DNA of 17,211 nucleotides from JARICQ01 sp964428475. GTDB lineage: Bacteria > Bacillota > Clostridia > Tissierellales > Tissierellaceae. The translations under genes were made by a program, and so were the position numbers. The notes beneath the pieces were generated by a model, which made no database searches, was not told where the DNA came from, and worked only from the letters and a program-made list of their open reading frames with translations. Of the stretch, positions 7,171 to 14,726 are shown piece after piece (within the stretch, counting starts at the first letter, position 1; each line of letters begins with the position of its first letter). The stretch spans positions 1-17,211 of the forward strand of contig CAYRYO010000036.1 of assembly GCA_964428475.1 (NCBI GenBank). The letters run 5' to 3'.

Positions 7171-8331
7171 GTGACAAGCAAATATATTTCTAAAAGATAT
7201 TGGAAGTCTATATCTACACCTATGGGAAAAGGTGCCAGTGCCTTAGATAGCTATCCTGATCTTATAAACTTTAGTCTTGGGGATCCCGATATCACTACTG
7301 ATGAGAGAATAATAAGAAGGGCATTTGAAGATGCACTAAATGGACATACCCACTACACTGACTCTTATGGAGTAAAAGAATTAAGACAAGCTATATGTGA
7401 TTACTTTGATGAAGAATACGGATATAAAATAGTTAAAGAAGAAACCATGATAACTACATCAGCTTGTCATGCAATGTGGCTAGTATTAGAAGCTATATTA
7501 GATGATGGAGACGAGGTAATAATACCATCACCATATTTTACACCATATCCTCAGCAAGTAGAGCTTACAAGAGGCAAGCCTGTATTTTTAAAGACATTTG
7601 CAGAAGATGATTTTCAGCTTGATATAGATAAATTAGAGTCGATCATTACAAATAGAACAAAAGCTATAATAATAAACACTCCAAACAATCCAACAGGGGC
7701 TTGTCTAACTAGAGAGATCTTAGAGAGAATAGCTGACATTGCAAAAAAACATGATTTACTAATAATTGCTGACGATATTTATACAATATTTAACTATGAA
7801 GAGCCTTTTCTTCCTATTACCAGTCTAGAGGGAATGAAAGAGAGAACAATCACAATTGGAAGTTTTTCAAAGGATTATGCAATGACAGGTTGGAGGATTG
7901 GATATATACTTGCAGAGCCTTATATCATAGACACAATAAAAGATATAAATGAAAATAATGTATTTACAGCACCTTCAATATCTCAACAAGCTGCACTGCA
8001 CGCCATAAATATGAGAAAAGAAATTCAACCACCAATGGCAGAAGAATTTAGAAAGCGAACATTTGTAGCATATAAGAGATTAAAACAATTAAAAAACATA
8101 TCAATAATGCCACCTAAGGGAACCTTTTATTTATTTCCCAGCATAAAGGCTACAGGACTTACATCTGAAGAAGTAGCAGATAAGATACTCCAAGAAGCTC
8201 ATGTATTAGTCTTACCGGGCACATCATTTGGAGATAGTGGTGAAGGCCATATAAGAATTGCCGTAACTGTCGGACAAGAAAAGATCAACCAGGCATTTGA
8301 CAGAATAGCTAAAATGGACATATTTAAATAG
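7171..8331 (+). CDS. Class I/II PLP-dependent aminotransferase
   Basis: A fold-type I aminotransferase of 386 residues, cytoplasmic. The GTG at 7171 is chosen because AAAGGGG (7155-7161) is nine bases upstream; extending to ATG 7135 would add 12 poorly conserved residues and overlap the operator. Key residues in this numbering are Lys234 in SFSKDYAMTGWRIGY (Schiff base with PLP), Asn173 in PNNPTG, Asp202 and Tyr204 in ADDIYT, Arg242 (phosphate contact) and Arg362 in HIRIAV (substrate carboxylate). It resembles the aspartate/aromatic/branched-chain type I-gamma group, not class III ornithine aminotransferase, so the amino donor is undetermined. It is followed at 77 bp by arginase, with which it is probably co-transcribed. 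Confidence 0.9.
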   Translation: MTSKYISKRYWKSISTPMGKGASALDSYPDLINFSLGDPDITTDERIIRRAFEDALNGHTHYTDSYGVKELRQAICDYFDEEYGYKIVKEETMITTSACHAMWLVLEAILDDGDEVIIPSPYFTPYPQQVELTRGKPVFLKTFAEDDFQLDIDKLESIITNRTKAIIINTPNNPTGACLTREILERIADIAKKHDLLIIADDIYTIFNYEEPFLPITSLEGMKERTITIGSFSKDYAMTGWRIGYILAEPYIIDTIKDINENNVFTAPSISQQAALHAINMRKEIQPPMAEEFRKRTFVAYKRLKQLKNISIMPPKGTFYLFPSIKATGLTSEEVADKILQEAHVLVLPGTSFGDSGEGHIRIAVTVGQEKINQAFDRIAKMDIFK

Positions 8332-8357
8332 AAGGTGTTCACTTCAAGGTACTTATA

Positions 8358-8376
8358 ACATTTTAACTTAAAATGT
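8358..8376. repeat. 19-bp palindrome between aminotransferase and arginase
   Basis: ACATTTTAA-C-TTAAAATGT is a perfect 9-bp inverted repeat around a single base in the 77-bp gap. A TATAAT follows at 8387-8392, but it lies too close to the Shine-Dalgarno (8396-8400) to be a normal promoter. It may be an internal regulatory or processing site, or chance in AT-rich DNA. Confidence 0.5.
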
Positions 8377-8408
8377 TTAAAAATAATATAATATTAGGAG
8401 ATGGAATG

Positions 8409-9302
8409 ATGAAAAAAAAGATTGATTTATTAGGTGTTAAAATTGACTGTGGAGCTTCAAAAGTAGGTTCATCACTAGGACCAACTGCTATGAGAATCGC
8501 TGGATTAGCAGAAGGAATAAAAGGCTTGGGATATCAATTAAATGACAAAGGAGATATAGTCCAGCCACGAGAAGGAGCAAGTTCTGAAAAACTCCGCAAT
8601 TATGAATCTGTAGTATCCACGTGTAAATCACTTTATGACAATACCTTAGAATCATTAAAAGACGGTGCCTTCCCAATAGCAATAGGAGGAGATCACAGCC
8701 TTGCAGCAGGAAGTATTTCAGCAACATTAAAACACTATGATGGCAAGGTTGGAGTTATATGGATAGATGCACATGGCGATTGGAATGACGACAATATATC
8801 AGAAAGTGGAAATATGCACGGAATGTCATTTTCAGCAGTATGCGGCCAGGGACCAGATATTATGGTTGACTACGGACAAGGTCCAGTTTATGCTGACATA
8901 AGAAAATGTGTACAAATAGGGGGCAGGGACATAGATCTAGAAGAAGCTAAAAAGATGAAAGCCGCTGGTCTAAATGTATTTGCCATTGATGAAATAGACA
9001 AACTTGGCATGAAAGAAGTAATCAGACAAGCCATAGAAATTGCCTCAGATGGAACAGAGGGAATTCATCTAAGCTTTGATATTGATGCACTTACTCCTGA
9101 AGCAGCACCAGGAACTGGGACAAAAGTTCACAGTGGATTAACTGTAAGAGAAGCATTCCTAGCTGTTGAAACACTTTACAAATCAGGCAAGCTATTAAGT
9201 ATGGATATGGTAGAAGTCAATCCTATATTAGACATCTCCAATCAAACTGCAATACTAGCAAGCGAACTTGTACTAGCTGCATTGGGCAAGGTTGTATATT
9301 AG
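8409..9302 (+). CDS. rocF: Arginase
   Basis: Arginase hydrolyses L-arginine to L-ornithine and urea in the cytoplasm with a Mn2+ pair. I favour ATG 8409 (297 residues, matching the family's roughly 300), because AGGAG at 8396-8400 is eight bases upstream; ATG 8406 is next best. Metal ligands are His96 (GGDHS), Asp120, His122 and Asp124 (WIDAHGDWN), and Asp224 and Asp226 (SFDIDAL). The SGNMHGM motif (133-139) and APGTGT (233-238) favour arginase over agmatinase or formiminoglutamase. All catalytic residues are present. Together with the RocB-type hydrolases it supplies ornithine. No ornithine aminotransferase, carbamoyltransferase or urease lies in this window. Confidence 0.92.
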   Translation: MKKKIDLLGVKIDCGASKVGSSLGPTAMRIAGLAEGIKGLGYQLNDKGDIVQPREGASSEKLRNYESVVSTCKSLYDNTLESLKDGAFPIAIGGDHSLAAGSISATLKHYDGKVGVIWIDAHGDWNDDNISESGNMHGMSFSAVCGQGPDIMVDYGQGPVYADIRKCVQIGGRDIDLEEAKKMKAAGLNVFAIDEIDKLGMKEVIRQAIEIASDGTEGIHLSFDIDALTPEAAPGTGTKVHSGLTVREAFLAVETLYKSGKLLSMDMVEVNPILDISNQTAILASELVLAALGKVVY

Positions 9303-9316
9303 AAAAAATGATAGAT

Positions 9317-9372
9317 AAAATATCAAGCAGTATAAGTCTAGTAAGATACAGACTTATACTGCTTGATATTTT
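9317..9372. terminator. Long bidirectional terminator
   Basis: A perfect 23-bp stem (9317-9339 with 9350-9372) with a 10-base loop has A-rich and T-rich flanks on both sides. It lies between the convergent arginase and UPF0178 genes and can end transcription from both strands. Confidence 0.92.
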
Positions 9373-9406
9373 GTAAATTTATAAAGCTATATCTTGCCTA
9401 AGGTCC

Positions 9407-9847
9407 TTAAATTTGAACCTTATTTATTAACTTCCTAAGTTGTTCTTCAAAACTCAAATTCCACTGAGCCGTTCTTTTTTTCTGCTTATTCAAATATTTA
9501 TTTTGCCTTCTAAGCGATTGGTGGAGATGCCTTCTATTTAGCATTCCATCTATATTATCCCCGGTATATACCATTCCATTTTGATTGATAGGTATGGCTT
9601 CTTTAGATAGACACATAGCAGCAAGGCCATAGTCCTGAGTTATCACAATATCATATTTTTGGATATCATTAACTATATAAAAGTCCACACTATCCCTTGA
9701 AATATCAACAGAAACCACACTAGCATAATCACTCTTTATTTCATGGGCAAAGTCCTTGACTATAATTACTTCTACATTATGCTCCCTAGCTATCTTAACA
9801 ACTTCATCAACTACAGGGCATCCATCTGCATCTATGTATATTCTCAT
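9407..9847 (-). CDS. yqxD: UPF0178 family protein (YaiI/YqxD)
   Basis: A 146-residue member of UPF0178 (DUF188), a PIN-like fold family of unknown function that is widespread in bacteria. Diagnostic features are the N-terminal YIDADGCPV motif (residues 4-12), the VKDFAHE region, the TQDYGLAA block (about 90-97) and the basic NRRHLHQSLRRQ segment toward the C-terminus. The acidic residues at 6, 8 and 91 fit a PIN-like metal site, but no activity is established. AGGTG lies just upstream of the ATG on the minus strand. It converges on arginase across the shared terminator. Confidence 0.9.
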   Translation of the reverse strand: MRIYIDADGCPVVDEVVKIAREHNVEVIIVKDFAHEIKSDYASVVSVDISRDSVDFYIVNDIQKYDIVITQDYGLAAMCLSKEAIPINQNGMVYTGDNIDGMLNRRHLHQSLRRQNKYLNKQKKRTAQWNLSFEEQLRKLINKVQI

Positions 9848-9922
9848 ATCATCACCTACCTAACCCCTATTATATCATTATAGTCGGAAAAATCCATGAA
9901 TAGTGTCCTGATTTCCCTATAA

Positions 9923-10852
9923 TTATAAATCCACAATAGACTTTCCATCCCCAATATAATCCACATCAAAATCAGGATTTCCATTTGCATCCACAGATAA
10001 TGAGTTGGCAATTATCTTAACAGTATAGCCATCACTGTGTTTAGCTAGTGCATATATCTTTAAATCATCTCCAGGCTCTAACTTTAGAGAATACTTTTCA
10101 AGCGTGCAAACATAAAAGCTCATTATATCATGCATACGATTATCTTGTCTTTCCATAGGGAATTTATCTACCACACTTCCATTTACCTCTATATATAAAT
10201 TTACATCTTCTAAAGGTTGCTTCTCATAATTTTCTTCATACTCATATTGGTCATATATTAAACTATAACTTACGCCATCAAGCTCTACAGTAGTGCTTTG
10301 ATTGAGATATGTGAAACCCGCACCAGAATTTTCAAATTCAAATGGTCCTACAAGTTTTTCTTCTAGAGAATATATATAATCTAAATTTTCTATTTTCCTG
10401 CTATCTCCATCTTTAACTATAAAATTAATATCCAAGTTCTCTCTTATAGGGACTTCTATACTTGCCACAATCTCTGATAGCTCGTCTATCTTAGCTTCTA
10501 CAAGCCTTTCATCACCATCCAGGAAATAAGAGAAAAAATATTCACTTTCATCGGAGATTTCCTTTGGACTAGCCACAAGCTTTAAAGTGGCCTTGCCATT
10601 ATTTATAGGTCCATACTCAAATTTAAAATAATTTATAAGGCTACTTTCTTTTTCAAGTGCCTCGGACACACTATAGGAAATTCCAGAAATAGAAGACTCT
10701 ACACGGTCATTCATATAATGAATTTCATTGAATAAATTGTCCATTCTATCATTCAATCTAGAGACTTGTAAGCTTAAAGAAAAATTCATTAAGGCCAAGA
10801 ATCCCACTGTTGTTAAAATAAGACTTTTGGAACTATTTCCCTTTTCATCCAT
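9923..10852 (-). CDS. Membrane-anchored coiled-coil protein of unknown function
   Basis: I do not recognise a family. The start at 10852 (309 residues) is set by AGGAGGGG at 10865-10858, five bases before the ATG; an upstream in-frame ATG at 10894 would place this site inside the gene. Residues 1-9 are polar, 10-30 form one transmembrane helix, and 30-68 look coiled-coil (regular hydrophobics with Arg, Asp and Glu). The rest, about 70-309, is acidic and beta-rich, probably outside the membrane, with no Cys pair or catalytic motif that I can see. The segment from about 255 on (LEPGDDLKIYALAKHSDGYT) reads like an extracellular beta-sandwich strand pattern. It could be a surface or signalling sensor. 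No partner gene is adjacent. Confidence 0.75.
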   Translation of the reverse strand: MDEKGNSSKSLILTTVGFLALMNFSLSLQVSRLNDRMDNLFNEIHYMNDRVESSISGISYSVSEALEKESSLINYFKFEYGPINNGKATLKLVASPKEISDESEYFFSYFLDGDERLVEAKIDELSEIVASIEVPIRENLDINFIVKDGDSRKIENLDYIYSLEEKLVGPFEFENSGAGFTYLNQSTTVELDGVSYSLIYDQYEYEENYEKQPLEDVNLYIEVNGSVVDKFPMERQDNRMHDIMSFYVCTLEKYSLKLEPGDDLKIYALAKHSDGYTVKIIANSLSVDANGNPDFDVDYIGDGKSIVDL

Positions 10853-10969
10853 TAAAACCCCTCCTAGCCATGATAAAATAAATATAAACAACAAACATTA
10901 AGCTATACTGAGTTTATCAGAAAAGCCGTTTCTTGTCTATGAGATAGAATTACAATTGGCTTACAATCT

Positions 10970-11043
10970 AATAGAAAATATATCTCTTTCTATTAAATCT
11001 AAAAAGCTAAGAATGCTTTGATATCGTTGCTTTCTTAGCTTTT
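10970..11043 (+). other. Two hairpins in a divergent intergenic region
   Basis: The 293-bp gap 10853-11145 has no gene-sized reading frame. It holds a perfect 8-bp stem (AATAGAAA 10970-10977 with TTTCTATT 10987-10994) followed by a perfect 12-bp stem (AAAAGCTAAGAA 11002-11013 with TTCTTAGCTTTT 11032-11043) ending in T-rich sequence. The second looks like an intrinsic terminator on the plus strand, yet no plus-strand gene precedes it. A TATACT at 10904-10909 could be a -10 box, but it has no good -35 box. A small RNA ending near 11046 is possible. Confidence 0.4.
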
Positions 11044-11061
11044 ATTTCATAGATGGTAAAC

Positions 11062-11090
11062 TTGAAATGAAAAACATTTACTTATATAGT
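11062..11090 (+). promoter_or_regulatory. Promoter of the MazG-like/DUF2812 pair
   Basis: A -35 box TTGAAA (11062-11067) and a -10 box TATAGT (11085-11090) are 17 bp apart, 56 bases before the ATG. An overlapping TATAAT at 11090-11095 has only a poor -35 box (ATGAAA). Confidence 0.55.
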
Positions 11091-11145
11091 ATAATAATAG
11101 ATAATAAGGACCTTAAGAGTTAAGATATGGAAAGGAGTGCTAAAT

Positions 11146-11469
11146 ATGCAAACTATAAATTATAATAAATTGGTTCGAGATAAAATTCCAGAGATAATCC
11201 AAAAAGACGGTAAATATGCCGAAATAGAAAAGGTAAAAGGTGAAAAACTAATAGAATTATTAAAGAAAAAACTTGACGAAGAATTGGAAGAATACAAGGA
11301 AAGCGGAGATATAGAAGAACTTGCAGACCTAGTAGAAGTGGTTTACGGAATACTCCACCACAGCGGGGTAAGTTCAAGTCAATTTGAAAGCATAAGACAA
11401 GAAAAAAACAAGAAAAGAGGGTCCTTTGAGGATGGAATTGTACTTTTACAAGTAAGGGAAGGAAGATGA
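11146..11469 (+). CDS. MazG-like nucleotide pyrophosphohydrolase
   Basis: A small all-alpha NTP pyrophosphohydrolase of 107 residues. This subgroup is often annotated as house-cleaning NTP-PPase or phosphoribosyl-ATP pyrophosphohydrolase-like. The N-terminal NKLVRDKIPEII block (7-18) is typical of the subgroup. The metal-binding ExxE...ExxD pattern is visible as EELEE (45-49) and EELAD (57-61). The ATG at 11146 is preceded by AAAGGAG (11131-11137) at eight bases; the GTG at 11137 is part of that site and is rejected as the start. It is one base away from the next gene, so they form an operon. Substrate is unknown; it is not necessarily a histidine-pathway enzyme, since no his gene is near. 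Confidence 0.88.
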   Translation: MQTINYNKLVRDKIPEIIQKDGKYAEIEKVKGEKLIELLKKKLDEELEEYKESGDIEELADLVEVVYGILHHSGVSSSQFESIRQEKNKKRGSFEDGIVLLQVREGR

Positions 11470-11470
11470 A

Positions 11471-12946
11471 ATGAATTTTAAAATACAAAATGTAATACTA
11501 AATATAACAAACTATCCTTCAGTAGAAAGGCATGTAGAAGATATGGCAAGTAAAGGATGGATGTTAAGTAAAATAATCCTTAACCATATATTTGTATATA
11601 AAAAGGCAAGACCAGTAGAATTAGACTTTTCTATAGTTCCCTATGAAAATGAAACCTTTTTCAACAAAAAAAGCAAGGAAGAGATAGAAAAAATAAAAAG
11701 TGAAAATAAAGAACTGGGATGGAGCTACTCTGCAAAGACAAAGGATTTTCAAGTCTATTTCAAAGACAAAGATAAAGAACAGACATCAATCATATGGAGC
11801 AAAGATGAAGAGTTTAGCAGACTAGAAAAGATAGGCAAGGCACAAGAGATAGGCAATTATCTTTTAATTGTGGCTGATATATTCCTACTATGGAATTTAG
11901 GAAAACAAGCTTATGGAGATGTAAGTTTTATGAAATTTGGCTTATCTCAGCTGTTAATTATAGCACTACCTATGGCATTTCTTATGAGTGCAATAGACTT
12001 AGTTTCTGGAAATAAGTTTTTAAAGATAAATAAAGAAAATATAAGAGAAGGAGAAGATATAAAATACAGTGATTCCAAGTTCTATTTTAATAAAATAGCC
12101 TTTGTATGTATGTATATATTTGCAATTCTACTTGTAGCTTACTTGCTATATCAAGGTATATATGCTGGGGAAACGGTTCTATTAATAAGCTTTCTTCCAG
12201 TCTTAATAGGTATGTCAGTAGGAACATTTCTTAGATTTTTTGTAAAATCCTCTGAAAAAGTTGGAGACTATAAGATCCTTATATATATAGGGGCCATCAT
12301 AGCTACTGTAATAGCGGTAAACCTTATCATCTATCCTATTATGAGGGGTTCAGAAGAAGATAGATGGAAAAGGCTAGAGGACATAGACCTAGGCGGGGAC
12401 AAGGTATTGTTGATCCAGGATTTTTCTGATGAAGGTGGGGATAATTCGATAAGCTTTTCAACAGATATCAGCTTTTTAATTCCTAAGTCGTATGAATATA
12501 CAAACAGGGATGACTCTCTTTATCTTACCACAGACTATTCAAAAGCTCTAAATGAGGCCATAGCGCGCAATTTAATCAATAGATATAGGTCGGAAGCTGA
12601 GTACCAGATTGACAACTGGACCGACTATAGTTTAGAAGAATACTACTATCAAGGTGGGGAATTGAGGGAATTATTGGTAAATAGGGGGCTTAGCAGGGAG
12701 GATTTAGATGAAATCAAAGATGAAGACCTCGAAATATATATGAAAACTGCTAAGGAAATGATGAAAGAACGTTCTATATTGGAGATAGACATGGACTTGT
12801 GGAATGTAGATCAAGCATATTTCTTAAATTATGAAAAAACTGAAATAGTCCTGAGAAGGGCTAGCCAGGTATATAGATTATATGGAATGGATTTTTCTGA
12901 TGAGGGTGTTCGGGATGTAGCGATGGAGAAATTGGGGTTAGAGTGA
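11471..12946 (+). CDS. DUF2812 domain membrane protein
   Basis: A 491-residue membrane protein. The N-terminal domain (about 14-110) has the DUF2812 pattern: VERHVEDMASKGWMLSKI, a short strand region, then KELGWSYSAKTKDFQVYF. Five hydrophobic segments follow at about 128-144, 157-178, 208-228, 234-258 and 268-290. The C-terminal 200 residues are polar and acidic and are not part of the usual DUF2812 core. GGAAG lies just before the ATG, and the gene starts one base after the MazG-like stop. DUF2812 genes commonly accompany PadR-type regulators, but none is seen here. The last 35 codons plus downstream sequence recur in diverged form at 14727-14861. Function unknown. Confidence 0.8.
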   Translation: MNFKIQNVILNITNYPSVERHVEDMASKGWMLSKIILNHIFVYKKARPVELDFSIVPYENETFFNKKSKEEIEKIKSENKELGWSYSAKTKDFQVYFKDKDKEQTSIIWSKDEEFSRLEKIGKAQEIGNYLLIVADIFLLWNLGKQAYGDVSFMKFGLSQLLIIALPMAFLMSAIDLVSGNKFLKINKENIREGEDIKYSDSKFYFNKIAFVCMYIFAILLVAYLLYQGIYAGETVLLISFLPVLIGMSVGTFLRFFVKSSEKVGDYKILIYIGAIIATVIAVNLIIYPIMRGSEEDRWKRLEDIDLGGDKVLLIQDFSDEGGDNSISFSTDISFLIPKSYEYTNRDDSLYLTTDYSKALNEAIARNLINRYRSEAEYQIDNWTDYSLEEYYYQGGELRELLVNRGLSREDLDEIKDEDLEIYMKTAKEMMKERSILEIDMDLWNVDQAYFLNYEKTEIVLRRASQVYRLYGMDFSDEGVRDVAMEKLGLE

Positions 12947-12974
12947 AATAAGGGATTGATGGGGGATTTGGGAT
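12839..12974 (+). repeat. Divergent direct repeat, copy 1 (DUF2812 gene 3' end)
   Basis: From ACTGAAATAG to TTTGGGAT this segment aligns with 14727-14861 with one single-base indel and about four-fifths identity. It covers the last 35 codons, the stop and 28 bases beyond. Where copy 2 runs into an ATG (14860), this copy has ATT, so the following reading frame is not opened here. Confidence 0.85.
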
Positions 12975-13042
12975 TGGTGTAATAAATATAATGCATGGGT
13001 TATTTAGTCTTGTAAGCGATTTCACTGATCTAGATAATCTAT

Positions 13043-13109
13043 AATATAACAATATATACTTGCAATATAACACTAACAATGTTATATCTATCATAAATAT
13101 TGTTATATT
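13043..13109. promoter_or_regulatory. Four-box operator of the antitoxin-type gene
   Basis: Four copies of AATATAAC are arranged as two forward boxes (13043-13050, 13064-13071) and two inverted boxes (13081-13088 with one mismatch, 13102-13109). The spacing within each pair is exactly 21 bp, two helical turns, so all like-oriented boxes lie on one face of the DNA. The outermost boxes extend to a 13-bp perfect inverted repeat (13043-13055 and 13097-13109). The last box abuts the GGGAGG ribosome binding site at 13110-13115. This layout fits cooperative autorepression as known for AbiEi-type antitoxins; that the adjacent gene product binds here is inference. Confidence 0.7.
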
Positions 13110-13123
13110 GGGAGGTCTTGATA

Positions 13124-14101
13124 TTGCTATTGCCAGTTGAAGGATATTTAAAGGATAATATAGATGAACAGATAAGTATAGAAGTTAGCAATTATGAGAA
13201 TAAGATTCCCATATCTCTAAGAGATATTTATAAACTCCATACAATGAAAATCTTAGGAATCCAATGTACCTTGCTTGAGATTATTAATGAATCGCCAAGT
13301 GTTGATTCTATTAAAAAGCATATAAATACAATTAAGAAAATAACAAATGAACAAATCGTACTTTATTATAGAGAAATAAGCAGATATCGAAGAAAAAATT
13401 TAATTCAAAATAAGATTCCATTTATTATAGAAGATGGTCAAATTTTTTTACCCTTTTTAGCACTTTATTTAAAAAAACTAGATGATGTTTTAGAAAAACA
13501 AATAGATACATTTACTCCCTCTGCACAAATAGCCTATCTTTACTTTCTTTACAACAAAGAAACTATAGTAAATACAACGGAACTCTCAAATATTTTTGAG
13601 TGGAATTCAATGACAGCTTCTAGGGCGTTAAATCAATTATATAGCGCCAAGCTTGTCACTTATAAAATTGGAGGCAAGACGGGTAGAAGCAAGTATTATA
13701 GTAGAATTTCTGATCCAAATTATTTTGAAAAAGGTAAGATTTTTCTAAATTCTCCTATAAAAAAAGTAGTCTATGTAAAAAAAGAACCTAAGGGTTCATT
13801 GATTGCTGGATTAGAAGCCTTGTCACAACTATCTATGATTAATCCACCTGGACATAAAGTAAGAGCAATATATGATGAAAATTTAAATAAGAATGATTTG
13901 GAAATTATAAAAAACAAGGATATTATCAAAGATGAAAAATTGCTTGAACTTCAAATATGGAAATATAACCCTAAGATTTTTACAAAAAAAGATATTGTAG
14001 ATCCAGCTTCTTTGTATGTATCTTTGGAAAAAGAAAATGATGAAAGGATAGAGCAAGCACTTGAAGAAGTTTTGCGAGATGAGATATGGTATATGGATTA
14101 G
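13124..14101 (+). CDS. AbiEi/MarR-like winged-helix antitoxin-type protein
   Basis: A 325-residue DNA-binding protein paired with a nucleotidyltransferase, in the manner of type IV AbiE toxin-antitoxin modules. I chose TTG 13124 because GGGAGG at 13110-13115 is eight bases upstream; the TTG at 13100 lies inside operator box 4. A winged helix-turn-helix spans about 131-192 (AQIAYLYFLYN, then MTASRALNQLYSAKLV as recognition helix, then the basic wing KIGGKTGRSKYYSR). The N-terminal 130 residues are helical with an IPFIIEDGQIFLPFL strand block. The C-terminal part ends in DPASLYVSLEK and a helical tail. Its 3' end overlaps the original start of the toxin gene by 16 bases. The reading frame is intact even though the partner is broken. 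The family label is from overall pattern and context. Confidence 0.7.
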   Translation: MLLPVEGYLKDNIDEQISIEVSNYENKIPISLRDIYKLHTMKILGIQCTLLEIINESPSVDSIKKHINTIKKITNEQIVLYYREISRYRRKNLIQNKIPFIIEDGQIFLPFLALYLKKLDDVLEKQIDTFTPSAQIAYLYFLYNKETIVNTTELSNIFEWNSMTASRALNQLYSAKLVTYKIGGKTGRSKYYSRISDPNYFEKGKIFLNSPIKKVVYVKKEPKGSLIAGLEALSQLSMINPPGHKVRAIYDENLNKNDLEIIKNKDIIKDEKLLELQIWKYNPKIFTKKDIVDPASLYVSLEKENDERIEQALEEVLRDEIWYMD

Positions 14102-14708
14102 AGAAATTTAAAGAATATTTTGGAGCTTTATAGAAGATGGAGAATATCAATATCGAGAAAAAAGCACTGGAAAAGAACAATTCTATAGATTTAGCAAACC
14201 TAAAAAATCTGAATATCCAGTTATGATTGAGCTATTTAGCCGAAGGCCATATAGTTTTGATTTGCAATTTCAGACCGGTCTTACTCCTATTCATATAGAG
14301 GATAGTATATTAAGTCTTTCCGCTATACTTCTAGACGATATTTATTATAATTCTTTATTAAAATCTAAAATAACAATAGATGGATATTCAGTTATTGAAA
14401 TTGAAACAGTGATTTTATTTAAAATTAAAGCGTGGCTTGATATGAAAAAAAGATTAGAAAACGGTGAACATGTGGATTCAAGAAATATCAAAAAACATAA
14501 GAATGATATATTTAGGCTTCTTGCTAATGTATTACCTTCTAGTAAAGTAGAGATAGACAAAGAAATAGAAGAGGATATCAGACTATTTATTAAGATGATT
14601 GATAAGGATAGACCTAACTTGAAGAATTTAGGAATTAAAGGAGTAAGTTTTGATCAGATTATAGAAGTACTTGAAGATGTATATTTAAAAACATCAGAAG
14701 CACTATAA
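14086..14708 (+). pseudogene. AbiEii-like nucleotidyltransferase toxin, catalytic part deleted
   Basis: The original start appears to be ATG 14086, which opens MVYGLEKFKEYFGAL and then stops at 14131-14133. A second frame, open from 14112 to the stop at 14706-14708, picks up FWSFIEDGEYQYREKSTGK and continues through MIELFSRRP, LTPIHIEDSILSLSAILLDD, FKIKAWLDM and NGEHVDSRNIKKHKND. These are the central and C-terminal parts of the family. Missing between them are about 60-70 codons that should hold the GG(T/S)-x-n-DxD nucleotidyltransferase site, and the two parts are in different frames. The ORF from ATG 14223 (161 residues) is only this remnant and lacks the catalytic site, so it cannot be an active nucleotidyltransferase. 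Confidence 0.75.
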
Positions 14709-14726
14709 ATTATTGGAACTTTTTCA

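Noticed and set aside
8387..8392. Separate promoter for arginase (TATAAT)
   Set aside because: Transcription would start on or after the Shine-Dalgarno, and no -35 box is present at 16-18 bp.
11153..11488. 111-codon minus-strand frame over the MazG-like gene
   Set aside because: The plus strand carries the ExxE/ExxD motif and a strong start; the antisense frame is compositionally odd.
12861..13094. 77-codon minus-strand frame across the DUF2812 tail and the operator
   Set aside because: It covers the direct repeat and the four-box operator, with no ribosome binding site; its low-complexity Pro/Ile pattern comes from GGGAT runs.
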